Part shown: piece by piece, positions 1 through 8,388 of the stretch | Layout of the letters: every line of letters starts with the position of its first letter | Position numbering within the stretch: the stretch's first letter is position 1 | DNA from: Azospirillum cavernae | GTDB taxonomy: Bacteria > Pseudomonadota > Alphaproteobacteria > Azospirillales > Azospirillaceae | NCBI RefSeq assembly: GCF_003590795.1 | Contig: NZ_QYUL01000002.1 | Location: 675,001-739,000 of the forward strand | Direction of reading: 5' to 3' | Length of the DNA: 64,000 nt | The notes under the pieces: generated by a model | What the model was told of the DNA's origin: nothing | Databases searched by the model: none | The model's input: only the letters and a program-made list of their open reading frames with translations | Made by a program: the position numbers and the translations under genes

Positions 1-2
1 AT

Positions 3-764
3 TTCCAGCGCGACCTGCAACCCGGCGACCGTTTTGAGATTCTGTATGAAAAGCTGGTCACGGTGGACGGCAACACGGTCGGTGACGGCGACGTGCTCTA
101 CGCGTCCCTGGTGTTGAGCGACGAGGAGATGCCGATCTACCGGCACAAGACCCGCGATGGCCGGATCGACTATTACAACCGCGACGGCGAGAGCATCCGC
201 CGCGCCCTGCTGCGCACCCCCATCGACGGCGCCCGGATCACCTCAGGCTTTGGCATGCGCCAGCACCCGATCTTAGGCTTCAGCAAGATGCACCAGGGCG
301 TCGATTTCGGCGCGCCGAAAGGAACGCCGATCTACGCCGCCGGTCGCGGGGTGATTGAGGAGGCCGGACCGCACGGCGCTTATGGCAATTACATCCGCAT
401 CCGCCACAACACCGACACATCCACCGCCTACGCCCATCTCAGCCGTTTCGCCAGCGACACAAGGCGCGGCGCGCGGGTCGATCAAGGCGACATCATCGGT
501 TATGTCGGGGCGACCGGACGCGTCACCGGCGCCCATCTTCATTACGAGGTGTTGAAGGGCGGCCATCAGGTCAACCCGCGCTCGGTCGATCTGCCGACCG
601 GGGAAAAGCTGGATGGCCGCGAACTGCAAGAGTTTGTGCAAACGGTGCGGTCGCTCGACAAGGCTTATGAGGAGACGCGGGGCGGCCTACAACTGGCGCG
701 CAGCCCTGGCGGTCCGCATTCCGGGCTGTCCAGCGACAAGAGCTGCAAGACGACAAGCTGCTGA
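3..764 (+). CDS. M23 family metallopeptidase, C-terminal part (5' end outside window)
   Basis: The reading frame is open to the left edge, so only the C-terminal part of about 253 residues is seen. It reads through FQRDLQPGDRFEILYEK, which resembles the linker domain that precedes LytM/M23 domains, and then a full M23 domain. HQGVDFGAPKGTPIYAA supplies the first zinc ligands (HxxxD) and GAHLHYEV the HxH motif. Such enzymes are envelope endopeptidases that cut peptidoglycan cross-links, or are division-associated LytM factors. The tail after the domain is short and Ser/Cys-rich. No partner gene is visible; the next genes run on the opposite strand. The family call is firm; the substrate is unknown. 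Confidence 0.9.
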   Translation, partial: FQRDLQPGDRFEILYEKLVTVDGNTVGDGDVLYASLVLSDEEMPIYRHKTRDGRIDYYNRDGESIRRALLRTPIDGARITSGFGMRQHPILGFSKMHQGVDFGAPKGTPIYAAGRGVIEEAGPHGAYGNYIRIRHNTDTSTAYAHLSRFASDTRRGARVDQGDIIGYVGATGRVTGAHLHYEVLKGGHQVNPRSVDLPTGEKLDGRELQEFVQTVRSLDKAYEETRGGLQLARSPGGPHSGLSSDKSCKTTSC

Positions 765-795
765 TGGGGAGCGGCTGTCGGCGCAGCGGCCCCGA

Positions 796-969
796 TCAAT
801 CCTGGTGCATCATCCGGCGCAGCGCGCCGACGAATTGTTTGCAGTTGGCCTCGTCGTCCAGCATGCGTTGCAGCTTTTCGCGCATCAGCATGGCCTTTGG
901 TTTTTGGTTCATCGCGCGTTCGATGGCGAGTTCGGCCTCGCCCTCTTTCATCGCTTCATTGTCCGACAT
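796..969 (-). CDS. small conserved-looking protein, 57 aa
   Basis: Read by eye from the minus strand: ATG at 969 to TGA at 796. The protein starts MSDNEAMKEGEAELAIERAM and ends ALRRMMHQD. It is charged and looks wholly helical, with Met/Glu/Lys/Arg in a pattern typical of a short cytosolic helical protein and not of a frame shadow. It lies 81 nt downstream of the FemAB-like gene on the same strand, so it may be the last gene of that transcript. I do not recognise a family and infer no function. An AGGA stretch lies rather far upstream of the ATG. Confidence 0.55.
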   Translation of the reverse strand: MSDNEAMKEGEAELAIERAMNQKPKAMLMREKLQRMLDDEANCKQFVGALRRMMHQD

Positions 970-1050
970 GGCGCACGCCCTGATTCTTCCTGAACGGATG
1001 CTCAGGCCCCATCCTGCGCCAAGCGGCGCGCCGCCGCAATCACCACGCGT

Positions 1051-2010
1051 TCAGCGGTATTGACCGACGGTTTCCACCGCTTGGCCGCCGGTTCCGAGCT
1101 TGAACTCGGTCACGCCCGGCGCGCTGTCCGGGTTGACGCCACCCAGATCCAAACGGCGGACGCCGCGTTCCTTCAGCGCCAGAATGGCCCGCCACAGCAC
1201 AAAACGCATCGCGCCGCTCTTGCGGCCAGCCTCGTTCGCCCAACTGATCTGGCTGGTGGCCGCCGCCCCATGGCGGAAGAACAAACCGCTGGCCACCGGC
1301 GACCGCTTGTCCATCGCCGTCACCATCAACGCGCCGGACTCGGCCCCTCCCGCTTTCACCAGAGCGTTGCGCAGCCGCACCGCCAAGGCGCCGGTCATCG
1401 GACGGAATCCCTTGCCCAGCGCTTGGTCATGCTCCTGCTTCATCAGCCACGGGAGGTTGTCGGCCTGCCAATCCGCGTCGATCACCAGGGCGCTTTTCTC
1501 GGCCCCCCGCAGACGCTGTCGCCAATCCCGCGCCAGACCGGCGCGCAACGCCTCCTCGCTCATCCCAAGATCGAGCCACACCGTCTGATAGCCCGGACCA
1601 TGGCGATGAAAGCCGCAGCGCTTCAGCAGGTCTTCGTTCTCCGGCGAGACGGAAAGCTCAGGCAAGACGCTGGCGCGGCTGAGCAGAGAGCGCGGGCAAG
1701 CCTTGCGCAACAGGCGGAAAGTGGCTTCCAGCGTTTCCGAATCCGGCTCGATCCCGTCGAGCCAGAGGGGGCCACGATGGAACTGCCGGTCGTGGAAGAT
1801 CTTCAACAGGCGCCGTTCGAGGATCTGCGCCAGCCCGATGGGAACGCCGTCGCGGCGGATCACCCCCAAGAGGGGCAAATAGCCGTAAGTCCGCCCCATG
1901 GCCCGGCCATAGGCGAAGCTTTGCAGCAGGGTCGAATAGGAGGCGCGGGCGAACAGGGAATCCCACTCGCCGACCGTCCCCTCGTTCCAGGCGATGGAGA
2001 TCTCCGCCAT
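1051..2010 (-). CDS. FemAB/GNAT-like acyltransferase superfamily protein
   Basis: 319 residues. The N-terminus has the LLQSFAYGRAMGRTYGYLP type of motif seen in FemAB/FemX-like and related GNAT proteins, and the C-terminal half carries a second GNAT-type core (DLGGVNPDSAPGVTEFKLG). FemX-like enzymes transfer amino acids from aminoacyl-tRNA to lipid II; in alphaproteobacteria related proteins are also annotated as GNAT proteins of unknown substrate. No signal peptide, so cytoplasmic. It lies 17 nt downstream of motA on the same strand, and the 57-aa gene follows. The fold call is good; the reaction is not determined from sequence. Confidence 0.75.
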   Translation of the reverse strand: MAEISIAWNEGTVGEWDSLFARASYSTLLQSFAYGRAMGRTYGYLPLLGVIRRDGVPIGLAQILERRLLKIFHDRQFHRGPLWLDGIEPDSETLEATFRLLRKACPRSLLSRASVLPELSVSPENEDLLKRCGFHRHGPGYQTVWLDLGMSEEALRAGLARDWRQRLRGAEKSALVIDADWQADNLPWLMKQEHDQALGKGFRPMTGALAVRLRNALVKAGGAESGALMVTAMDKRSPVASGLFFRHGAAATSQISWANEAGRKSGAMRFVLWRAILALKERGVRRLDLGGVNPDSAPGVTEFKLGTGGQAVETVGQYR

Positions 2011-2027
2011 GACGCTGGATCGTTCAA

Positions 2028-2888
2028 TCAGGCGGGCGGCAAGGCGCCGGTCGCCTCTTCCACCTGGGCGAAGGTTGGTCGGTATTCGGGTTCCAGCACG
2101 TTTCGGGCGTATTCCACGGAAATCGCCGGAGCGTAGCCGGAGAGATGGGCGATCATCCCGGTTTTCATCGCCTGATAATATTTGCCTTCGGCGTGGTAGA
2201 TGCTCTTCAGGCCGCTGGCCATCGGGGCGAAAAAGCCATAGGCCACGAGAATGCCGGTGAAGGTGCCGACCAGCGCGCCGCCGATCAGCTTCCCCAGCAC
2301 TTCCGGTGGTTCGGAAATCGATCCCATGGTGTGAATCACGCCCAGCACCGCCGCGACGATGCCCAGCGCCGGCACCGCGTCGGCCACGGCCTGGATGGCG
2401 TCGGACACGCGTTGATGTTCGTGGTGCATGGTTTCGATGTCCTCGTCCATCAGATCGACGAGTTCATGCGGATTGTCAGCCCCCAACGACATCAGCCGCA
2501 AATAGGTGCACAGAAACGCGATGGCGTGATGGTCGCTGTAGAATTTTGGGAATTGCTGAAAGAGTGGGGAATCTTCCGGTTTTTCAATGTGCTGTTCCAG
2601 CGCCAACAACCCCTTGGTCTTGGCGATCTTGAAGACCTGATACATCATCGTCAGGGCTTCGAGATAATCCTCTTTCTTATATTTTGGCCCTTTGAAGAGA
2701 TGGCCGATTTCTTTTCCGGTGTGCGATATGACGGATTTTGGGTTTGCGATGAAAAAGGCGCCCGCCGCCGCTCCCAGAATAATCATGAACTCGAACGGCA
2801 TCCACAGCACGCCCATGTGGCCGCCGCCCATGACATAGCCGCCGAACACGCAGAAGATCACGACGCCGAAACCGATCATCACAAACAT
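2028..2888 (-). CDS. motA: flagellar motor stator protein MotA
   Basis: 286 residues, the usual MotA length. Two N-terminal membrane segments (about residues 2-21 and 30-50) are followed by the cytoplasmic loop and two further segments around residues 165-220 (AVPALGIVAAVLGVIHTMG, then GALVGTFTGILVAYGFF). The PALGIVAAVLG stretch carries the conserved proline near the proton path. MotA and MotB form the proton-driven stator ring in the inner membrane. motB is not adjacent here, so the pair is split or lies elsewhere. The start is the ATG at 2888 (MFVMIGFGVV), which gives the normal N-terminal membrane segment. Confidence 0.95.
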   Translation of the reverse strand: MFVMIGFGVVIFCVFGGYVMGGGHMGVLWMPFEFMIILGAAAGAFFIANPKSVISHTGKEIGHLFKGPKYKKEDYLEALTMMYQVFKIAKTKGLLALEQHIEKPEDSPLFQQFPKFYSDHHAIAFLCTYLRLMSLGADNPHELVDLMDEDIETMHHEHQRVSDAIQAVADAVPALGIVAAVLGVIHTMGSISEPPEVLGKLIGGALVGTFTGILVAYGFFAPMASGLKSIYHAEGKYYQAMKTGMIAHLSGYAPAISVEYARNVLEPEYRPTFAQVEEATGALPPA

Positions 2889-3083
2889 GGGGTCTCTTTC
2901 CTCCTGAAATCCGGCGCCATCGCCTGCCGACGCCCAGCGTCAACCTGCGCCAATCTTATGGCGGCCTTGTGGCGGGAGACTCCATGCTCGGCCCGAAAAT
3001 CCCCCAAACGGCCTACCGCTTTCGCAGAAGGCCCGTTTGATCCTAAACGCGCCGGAACCTCCTGTCACGACAGGACTGGCCAA

Positions 3084-3593
3084 TCAGGGTTTGTCGGGGG
3101 GCAGCAGCGCTTTGATCCGGTCGCGCAACGGTCCAACCTCGTCCAGCGGCACGGCGAAGTGACAGGCCAGCGTGCGCGGAATCGACAGGGCCGATTGGCG
3201 CAGAGCCGTTCCCGCCTCGGTCAAGGCCACGATCACACGGCGTTCGTCCGCCGGGTCGCGGCGGCGCTGGACCAGACCATTCGCCTCCATCCGCTTCAGC
3301 AGCGGCGTCAGGGTGCCGGAATCGAGATCCAAGGCATCCCCCAATTCGCCGACCGTGCGGGGAGCGCGCTCCCACAGCACCAGCATCGCCAGATATTGCG
3401 GGTAGGTCAGGCCAAGCTTGTCCAGCAAGGGCCGGTACAGCCGGGTGATTCGGTTGCTGGCGGAATAAAGGGCAAAGCAAAGCTGGCGGTCGAGCCGCAA
3501 CAGCTCGCCGCCAGCCGCGTCATCCGCGTCGGTCACGGTGGGGAGCGGCGCCGCCGCCCCCCGGTCCTGCATTTGGTCCTGCTCGTCGATCAT
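3084..3593 (-). CDS. ohrR: MarR-family peroxide sensor/repressor OhrR, 2-Cys type
   Basis: 169 residues with a MarR winged-helix core. The N-terminal LDRQLCFALYSASN holds the redox-sensing cysteine typical of OhrR (Cys39), and a second cysteine is Cys144 (TLACHF). The 105-residue spacing equals that between the two redox cysteines I recall for Xanthomonas OhrR (22 and 127), so a 2-Cys disulfide switch is inferred. It is the second gene of a two-gene operon: its ATG overlaps the ohr stop in an ATGA (3590-3593). It would repress ohr-ohrR until oxidised by organic hydroperoxides. Confidence 0.9.
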   Translation of the reverse strand: MIDEQDQMQDRGAAAPLPTVTDADDAAGGELLRLDRQLCFALYSASNRITRLYRPLLDKLGLTYPQYLAMLVLWERAPRTVGELGDALDLDSGTLTPLLKRMEANGLVQRRRDPADERRVIVALTEAGTALRQSALSIPRTLACHFAVPLDEVGPLRDRIKALLPPDKP

Positions 3594-4009
3594 GCCGCCT
3601 GTACGGTGAGAGCCACGTCGATGTTGCCGCGCACGGCGTTGGAATAGGGGCAGACGCGGTGCGCGGTGGCAACCAATTCTTCCGCCGCCGCCTGGTCCAG
3701 CCCTGACACGGTGACGGCCAGCGCCACGCCCAGATAGAAGCCGCCCTCGGCGTTCTGGAACAGGCTGACGCTGGAGGCGACCGAGGCGTCGGTCACGGGC
3801 AGCTTTTGCGTGCGGGCGACGTGACGCACCGCGCTTTCAAAGCAAGCGGCGTAGCCCGAGGCGAAAAGCTGTTCCGGGTTGGTGGCGTCGCCCTTGCCGC
3901 CCAGGCTCTTGGGCATGGCGAGCTTGAGGCTGAGCAGACCGTCGTCGGTCTGGACATGGCCATCGCGGCCACCGGCGGTGCGGGCGTGGGCGGTGTAGAG
4001 AGCGGTCAT
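3590..4009 (-). CDS. ohr: organic hydroperoxide resistance protein Ohr
   Basis: 139 residues from the ATG at 4009 (MTALYTAHARTAGG), the standard Ohr N-terminus; upstream in-frame extension would add a non-family tail. The two catalytic cysteines are Cys56 (SGYAACFESA) and Cys120 (AHRVCPYSNA). Ohr is a thiol peroxidase that reduces organic hydroperoxides with lipoyl-dependent recycling in the cytoplasm. It is the first gene of the ohr-ohrR operon, and the upstream region carries a candidate OhrR operator. Confidence 0.95.
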   Translation of the reverse strand: MTALYTAHARTAGGRDGHVQTDDGLLSLKLAMPKSLGGKGDATNPEQLFASGYAACFESAVRHVARTQKLPVTDASVASSVSLFQNAEGGFYLGVALAVTVSGLDQAAAEELVATAHRVCPYSNAVRGNIDVALTVQAA

Positions 4010-4073
4010 TGGGGTGATCCTTATGTGTGGGAGTGTGGGGTGGTTCGTGCTGGGGCTATTGATAGCGTCATAT

Positions 4074-4095
4074 TTAATTGTGTGCAATATAATTG
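4074..4095 (-). promoter_or_regulatory. candidate OhrR operator upstream of ohr
   Basis: An AT-rich island in GC-rich surroundings reads TAATTGTGTGCAATATAATTG. It contains inverted half-sites (AATTG / CAATATAATTG), resembling the AATTG/CAATT half-sites of described OhrR boxes. It lies about 65-85 nt upstream of the ohr start, suitable for overlap with the promoter. The link to OhrR is inferred from position and pattern. Confidence 0.5.
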
Positions 4096-4149
4096 AGCGT
4101 CATTGAGGTGCGCGGCGGGAGGATGGCAGGGATGCGCGGGGATCGGGGG

Positions 4150-4298
4150 GTGGCGTGGTGTCGGCTTGCGATGCCCCCACCCCGACCCTCCCCCGCTGAC
4201 GCGGGAGAGGGGGCCTGTCACAAAGGCCGCGCCGATTCCCTCCACCTCGAAGAGGGGGAGGGTTAGGGAGGGGGCATCGCAAGCCGACGCCGCGCCAC
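4150..4298. repeat. intergenic GC-rich inverted repeat, copy 1
   Basis: Long imperfect palindrome. The left arm runs GTGGCGTGGTGTCGGC, TTGCGATGCCCCC, then ACCCCGACCCTCCCCC; the right arm is its near-complement ending GGGGGCATCGCAAGCCGAC. The core is the CCCTCCCCCGCT...GCGGGAGAGGG signature shared with five other intergenic places in the window. It sits between ohr-ohrR and pckA. In this copy the arms extend into pairing flanks of about 40 bp each side. Confidence 0.8.
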
Positions 4299-4302
4299 AA
4301 CG

Positions 4303-4332
4303 AAAAAGGGGCCGCCTCACGGCAGCCCCCTT
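4303..4332 (-). terminator. probable intrinsic terminator of pckA
   Basis: Downstream of the pckA stop on the minus strand a GC-rich hairpin (AAGGGGGCTGCC / GGCGGCCCCTT, TGAG-type loop) runs directly into TTTTTCG. The stem has a mismatch or bulge, so confidence is moderate. Confidence 0.6.
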
Positions 4333-4360
4333 CTCAACCCTTACCGCTTGAACCGGCGGA

Positions 4361-6184
4361 TCAGCCGATGCGCCAGACGTCCGGGCTGCTTTCCAGACGC
4401 TTCAGCACGGCGACGCGCTGCTGTTCAATCTCGTTCGGCAGACGGTCGCCGAAGCGGTTGAACAGCTCTTCCTGGTCCTTGGCTTCCGCCTCGGCTTCCT
4501 TGCGGTCGATGTCCATGATCTTGCGGAACTTGTCTTCCGCGAAATCCAGGCCGCTCCAGTTCAGATCGGCGTAGCGCGGCGAATAGCCGAACGGCGACTC
4601 GGCGACGTCCGTGGCCCGACCGCGCGCGCGATCAACGATCCATTTCAGGACGCGCATGTTGTCGCCGAAGCCCGGCCACACGAACTTGCCGTTCTCGTCC
4701 TTGCGGAACCAGTTGACGCGGTAGATGCGCGGCAGGCTTTCAACCTTGCCTTCCATCGACAGCCAATGGTTCCAGTAATCGGCCATGTTGTAGCCGCAGA
4801 AGGGCAGCATGGCGAACGGGTCGCGGCGGATGGCGGCCTGGCCGACGGCGGCGGCGGTGGCTTCCGACCCCATGGTCGCCGCCCAATAGACGCCTTCGCG
4901 CCAGTTGTACGACTCGAACACCAGCGGGAAGGTCTTCGACAGGCGGCCACCGAAGATGAAGGCGCTGATCGGAACGCCGGCGGGATCCTCCCACGCCGGA
5001 TCGATCGACGGGCATTGCGCCGCCGGGGCGGTGAAGCGCGAGTTGGCGTGCGCGGCCACGCGGCCACAGCCCGGCGTCCAATCCTTGCCCTGCCAGTCGA
5101 TCAAATGATCGGGCGGGGTGTCGGTCAGCCCTTCCCACCAGATGTCGCCGTCGTCGGTCAACGCGACGTTGGTGAAGATGACGTTGTGGTCGAGTGTCTT
5201 CAGGGCGTTCGGGTTCGACTTCACGCTGGTGCCCGGCGCGACGCCGAAGAAGCCAGCCTCCGGGTTGATGGCGCGCAGCGTGCCGTCGGGCTGCGGCTTG
5301 ATCCAGGCGATGTCGTCGCCGATGGTGCGGACCTTCCAGCCCTCGAACTCCTTGGGCGGAACCAGCATGGCGAAGTTGGTCTTGCCGCAGGCCGACGGGA
5401 AGGCGGCGCCGACATAGGTCTTCTCGCCGGTCGGGCTTTCAACGCCCAGGATCAGCATATGCTCGGCCAGCCAACCCTGCTCACGGCCCATCGACGAGGC
5501 GATGCGCAGGGCGAAGCACTTCTTGCCAAGCAGCGCGTTCCCGCCATAGCCCGAACCATAGGAGACGATGGAATGCTCTTCGGGGAAATGGACGATGTAT
5601 TTGTGATCGGCGTTGCACGGCCACGCCACATCGGCCTGACCGGGTTCCAGCGGCGCGCCGACCGAATGCAGGCAGGGCACGAAATCGCTGTCGCCCAGCA
5701 CGTCCAGCACCTTCTGGCCCATGCGGGTCATGATGCGCATGTTGACGGCGACATAGGGGCTGTCGGAGAGCTGCACGCCGATGTGAGCGATGTCGGACCC
5801 CAGCGGACCCATGCTGAACGGCACCACATACAGGGTGCGACCGCGCATGCAGCCGTCAAACATGCCGTCCAGCTTGGCCTTCATCGCGGCCGGGTCCATC
5901 CAATTGTTGGTCGGACCGGCTTCCTCCTTGGTCTTGGAGCAGATGTAGGTGCTGTCTTCGACGCGCGCGACGTCGCCCGGATCGGAGCGGCAGAGGAAGG
6001 AGTTCTGGCGCTTGGCCTCATTCAGGCGAATGAAGGTCCCGGCCTCGACCATTTCATTGCACAGGCGGTCATATTCCTCCTGCGACCCGTCGCACCAGTG
6101 AACCCGCTCCGGCTTGCATTTCAGGGCGATTTCCTCGACCCAAGCCAGGAGCTTCTTGTTCCGCGTCCGCGTGTTTCCAGTCAT
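4361..6184 (-). CDS. pckA: phosphoenolpyruvate carboxykinase, GTP-type
   Basis: About 607 residues from the ATG at 6184 ([18 protein letters not shown]); another ATG lies 12 nt upstream (6196). The protein carries the GTP-class P-loop [13 protein letters not shown] and the metal/substrate region [15 protein letters not shown]. It converts oxaloacetate and GTP to PEP, CO2 and GDP, the first committed gluconeogenic step. Many alphaproteobacteria have an ATP-type PckA beside chvI; here the GTP class occupies a similar position, separated from chvI by one gene. Further in-frame codons extend upstream to 6433 but do not look like the family. A probable terminator and repeat copy 1 follow. Confidence 0.95.
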   Translation of the reverse strand: MTGNTRTRNKKLLAWVEEIALKCKPERVHWCDGSQEEYDRLCNEMVEAGTFIRLNEAKRQNSFLCRSDPGDVARVEDSTYICSKTKEEAGPTNNWMDPAAMKAKLDGMFDGCMRGRTLYVVPFSMGPLGSDIAHIGVQLSDSPYVAVNMRIMTRMGQKVLDVLGDSDFVPCLHSVGAPLEPGQADVAWPCNADHKYIVHFPEEHSIVSYGSGYGGNALLGKKCFALRIASSMGREQGWLAEHMLILGVESPTGEKTYVGAAFPSACGKTNFAMLVPPKEFEGWKVRTIGDDIAWIKPQPDGTLRAINPEAGFFGVAPGTSVKSNPNALKTLDHNVIFTNVALTDDGDIWWEGLTDTPPDHLIDWQGKDWTPGCGRVAAHANSRFTAPAAQCPSIDPAWEDPAGVPISAFIFGGRLSKTFPLVFESYNWREGVYWAATMGSEATAAAVGQAAIRRDPFAMLPFCGYNMADYWNHWLSMEGKVESLPRIYRVNWFRKDENGKFVWPGFGDNMRVLKWIVDRARGRATDVAESPFGYSPRYADLNWSGLDFAEDKFRKIMDIDRKEAEAEAKDQEELFNRFGDRLPNEIEQQRVAVLKRLESSPDVWRIG

Positions 6185-6617
6185 CGTCGTTCTCATCCGT
6201 TGCGCGCCGGTCTCGGTCCATGCCCGCCATCCGTCAACCCGCCTGTTGCGTGCGGCGACGGGTCGCGCCACGCGCTGATTGCGCGTGACGGTGCGGCGGC
6301 GGCCGATCCGGCTTTGATCGTTGTGTCCTGTGTGAAAAAGCGGCGTCAGCCGCCGGTTCAGCGGCCCGGCGCGGCGGCGAACCGGAGGAAGCCGAAGCCC
6401 CCCGCGATTCCCGCTGGGCCGGAGCCGAGACAAAACGGTGCAAAGGGCGGTCCGAGGGCGAAAGGCCCGGACGGAAAACGGGTCGATCCGTTATGGTCCA
6501 CTGAAGTGATCTCCTGGTTGCGCTGGTCATGCGCCGCGTTGTTTTTTTTGGTGCGGCGTCTGCTGGTGTCGAACTGGTTTCCGGCTGTGCTTTCTTGTTG
6601 TTGGGCGCGGCGCGCCT
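6185..6617. other. intergenic region upstream of pckA
   Basis: 433 nt between the pckA start and the end of the hugZ-like gene, which points towards pckA on the same strand. It must hold the pckA promoter. I see no ORF with a credible start, no clear palindrome and no U-tract terminator here. Confidence 0.5.
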
Positions 6618-7502
6618 TCAGACGATCGTTGCGTCGGAAGGCCCGGCGCCGGATCGTCCCGGATCAACCGAAACGACGGGGCCATCGGATGCTGGGCCAT
6701 CGGATTGGGAGCCGCCTTGGCGGACCCATAGCGGAAGACCAGCCAAAGCCAGTCTAACCGATTCGGAATCATTTACGCTCTGATTGAAATCAATCCGCGC
6801 CACCGCCCCGCCGCGACGCAGGTCGCAGCCGTCAGGATCGATTCCGGTCACGGTCCAGGGGCCGCCCGCGCTCGCCCCTTCGGACGCGGCGGCCAGCGCG
6901 CCGTTGACCTCGTCGAGAAGCCCGGCTTCGTCCTGCGCCAGCGCGGCGGCCAGCGCGGCAGGATGCTCCGGCAAACCCAACTCGTGGGCGGTCAGCCAAT
7001 GGATGCGCCCGAACCCGGCGACCAGATGGGCGCGGTCAATGGCGACGCGGTACAGCGCGAAATCGGCGAAGTCGGCGTAAAGGGCGGCGTCGGGGTGGCG
7101 GCGCAGGAAGCGCGCGCGATGGCGCGGTTCGTCGGAACGGGCGACGCGACCCAGAACCGACAGGCGGGCGCCGGTCAAGGGTTGGTCAAGCCCGACCGTG
7201 CCGTCGAACAGCAGGCCGATCCGAGGGTCGGCGGCCAGATTGCGGGTGTGTTCGGCAAGGGTGGACATCAGCAGCAACGGGCTGCCGTCCAGATCGAAGG
7301 CGACAAGGACCAGCGACGGATAAGGCCATCCGGCGGACGGGTCGCCGTCGTCCGCGCCGCGCCGCGCTGTGGCCAGAGTCGCGCGGTCGCAGGCGCGCAT
7401 CAGGCGGCGCGCCGGATCGGCGTGTGGCTTGGCCGCCCCCATGGGCGACGCGCCGTCCGTCCCGCCTGGGGAGGACGCGCCAAGGGCTTGCGTGAAACTC
7501 AT
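6618..7502 (-). CDS. HugZ-like pyridoxamine 5'-phosphate oxidase-fold protein
   Basis: 294 residues. An N-terminal split-barrel FMN-binding-like domain (about 30-190; RATLATARRG, LLLMSTLAEHTRNL, RIGLLFDG) is followed by a DUF2470-like C-terminal domain (about 195-265; GIDPDGCDLRRGG). The combination is that of the HugZ/heme-utilisation family, whose characterised members bind and degrade heme. The last 30 residues are Ser/Pro/Gly-rich and unlike the family. It is divergent from chvI. Heme activity is not shown; a generic flavin or heme-binding role is also possible. Confidence 0.8.
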   Translation of the reverse strand: MSFTQALGASSPGGTDGASPMGAAKPHADPARRLMRACDRATLATARRGADDGDPSAGWPYPSLVLVAFDLDGSPLLLMSTLAEHTRNLAADPRIGLLFDGTVGLDQPLTGARLSVLGRVARSDEPRHRARFLRRHPDAALYADFADFALYRVAIDRAHLVAGFGRIHWLTAHELGLPEHPAALAAALAQDEAGLLDEVNGALAAASEGASAGGPWTVTGIDPDGCDLRRGGAVARIDFNQSVNDSESVRLALAGLPLWVRQGGSQSDGPASDGPVVSVDPGRSGAGPSDATIV

Positions 7503-7689
7503 GCCAAAAAACGAGTGCGCTCTCCCGCGCGGCGCCGTTGTTCAGCGCCGCATTGCCGCCATATTGGACCAGAAAAATACCCTGGGAAAAGCGAAAACTG
7601 CCTTAAGAGGCTCCTGTCTGTCATAATCTGCCGGAATGGCTCCTTCCTTTTTCCGGCGCCCGCCACCCTAGAGAGACTGACCAACGACC

Positions 7690-8388
7690 ATGGCCCACAC
7701 CGTCGCCTTGGTGGATGACGACCGCAACATCCTGACCTCCGTCTCCATCGCGCTCGAAGCCGAAGGGTTCGAGGTGCGGACCTACACCGACGGGGCCGAG
7801 GCCCTGCGCGGCCTGACCCAGCGTTTGCCCGATCTGGCTGTGCTGGACATCAAGATGCCCCGCATGGACGGGATGGAGCTGCTGCGCAACCTGCGCCAGA
7901 CCTCGCAGATCCCCGTCATCTTCCTGACCAGCAAGGACGACGAGCTGGACGAGCTGATGGGCCTGCGCATGGGCGCCGACGACTACATCAAGAAGCCCTT
8001 CTCGCAGCGCCTGCTGGTCGAACGCATCCGCGCCCTGCTGCGGCGCGAGGCGCTGCGCGGCGACAGCGCCGCCGTCGCCGATCCGGGCCAGATCATCACG
8101 CGCGGGCCGCTGCTGCTCGACGGGGCGCGGCACGCCTGCTTCTGGAACGACCAGCCCATCGACCTGACCGTGACCGAATTCCTGCTGGTCAAGGCCTTGG
8201 CCCAGCGGCCCGGCCATGTGAAGAACCGCGACCAGTTGATGGACGCCGCCTATGGCGAGCATGTCTATGTCGATGACCGCACCATCGACAGCCACATCAA
8301 ACGGCTTCGCAAGAAGTTCAAGGCGATTGACGCCGATTTCTCGCAGATCGAGACCCTCTATGGCGTCGGCTATCGTTACAAGGAATAG
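7690..8388 (+). CDS. chvI: response regulator ChvI (OmpR/PhoB family)
   Basis: 232 residues. The receiver domain covers about 1-115 with phosphoacceptor Asp53 ([11 protein letters not shown]) and the KKPF lysine; the C-terminal winged helix ends [13 protein letters not shown]. ChvI/ChvG is a conserved alphaproteobacterial two-component system responding to acid or envelope stress and host contact. chvG overlaps the end of chvI by 29 nt, so they are co-transcribed. Placement with pckA upstream and hprK-PTS genes downstream matches the conserved alphaproteobacterial cluster. Confidence 0.95.
   Translation: MAHTVALVDDDRNILTSVSIALEAEGFEVRTYTDGAEALRGLTQRLPDLAVLDIKMPRMDGMELLRNLRQTSQIPVIFLTSKDDELDELMGLRMGADDYIKKPFSQRLLVERIRALLRREALRGDSAAVADPGQIITRGPLLLDGARHACFWNDQPIDLTVTEFLLVKALAQRPGHVKNRDQLMDAAYGEHVYVDDRTIDSHIKRLRKKFKAIDADFSQIETLYGVGYRYKE

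Noticed and set aside
2145..3647. Long plus-strand open frame (500 codons) over motA and ohrR
   Set aside because: It is the shadow of two well-supported minus-strand genes; His/Arg/Gln-rich composition is typical of antisense frames in GC-rich DNA.
4766..6757. 663-codon plus-strand open frame opposite pckA
   Set aside because: Antisense shadow of a clear GTP-PEPCK gene; no protein-like motif or ribosome-binding site.
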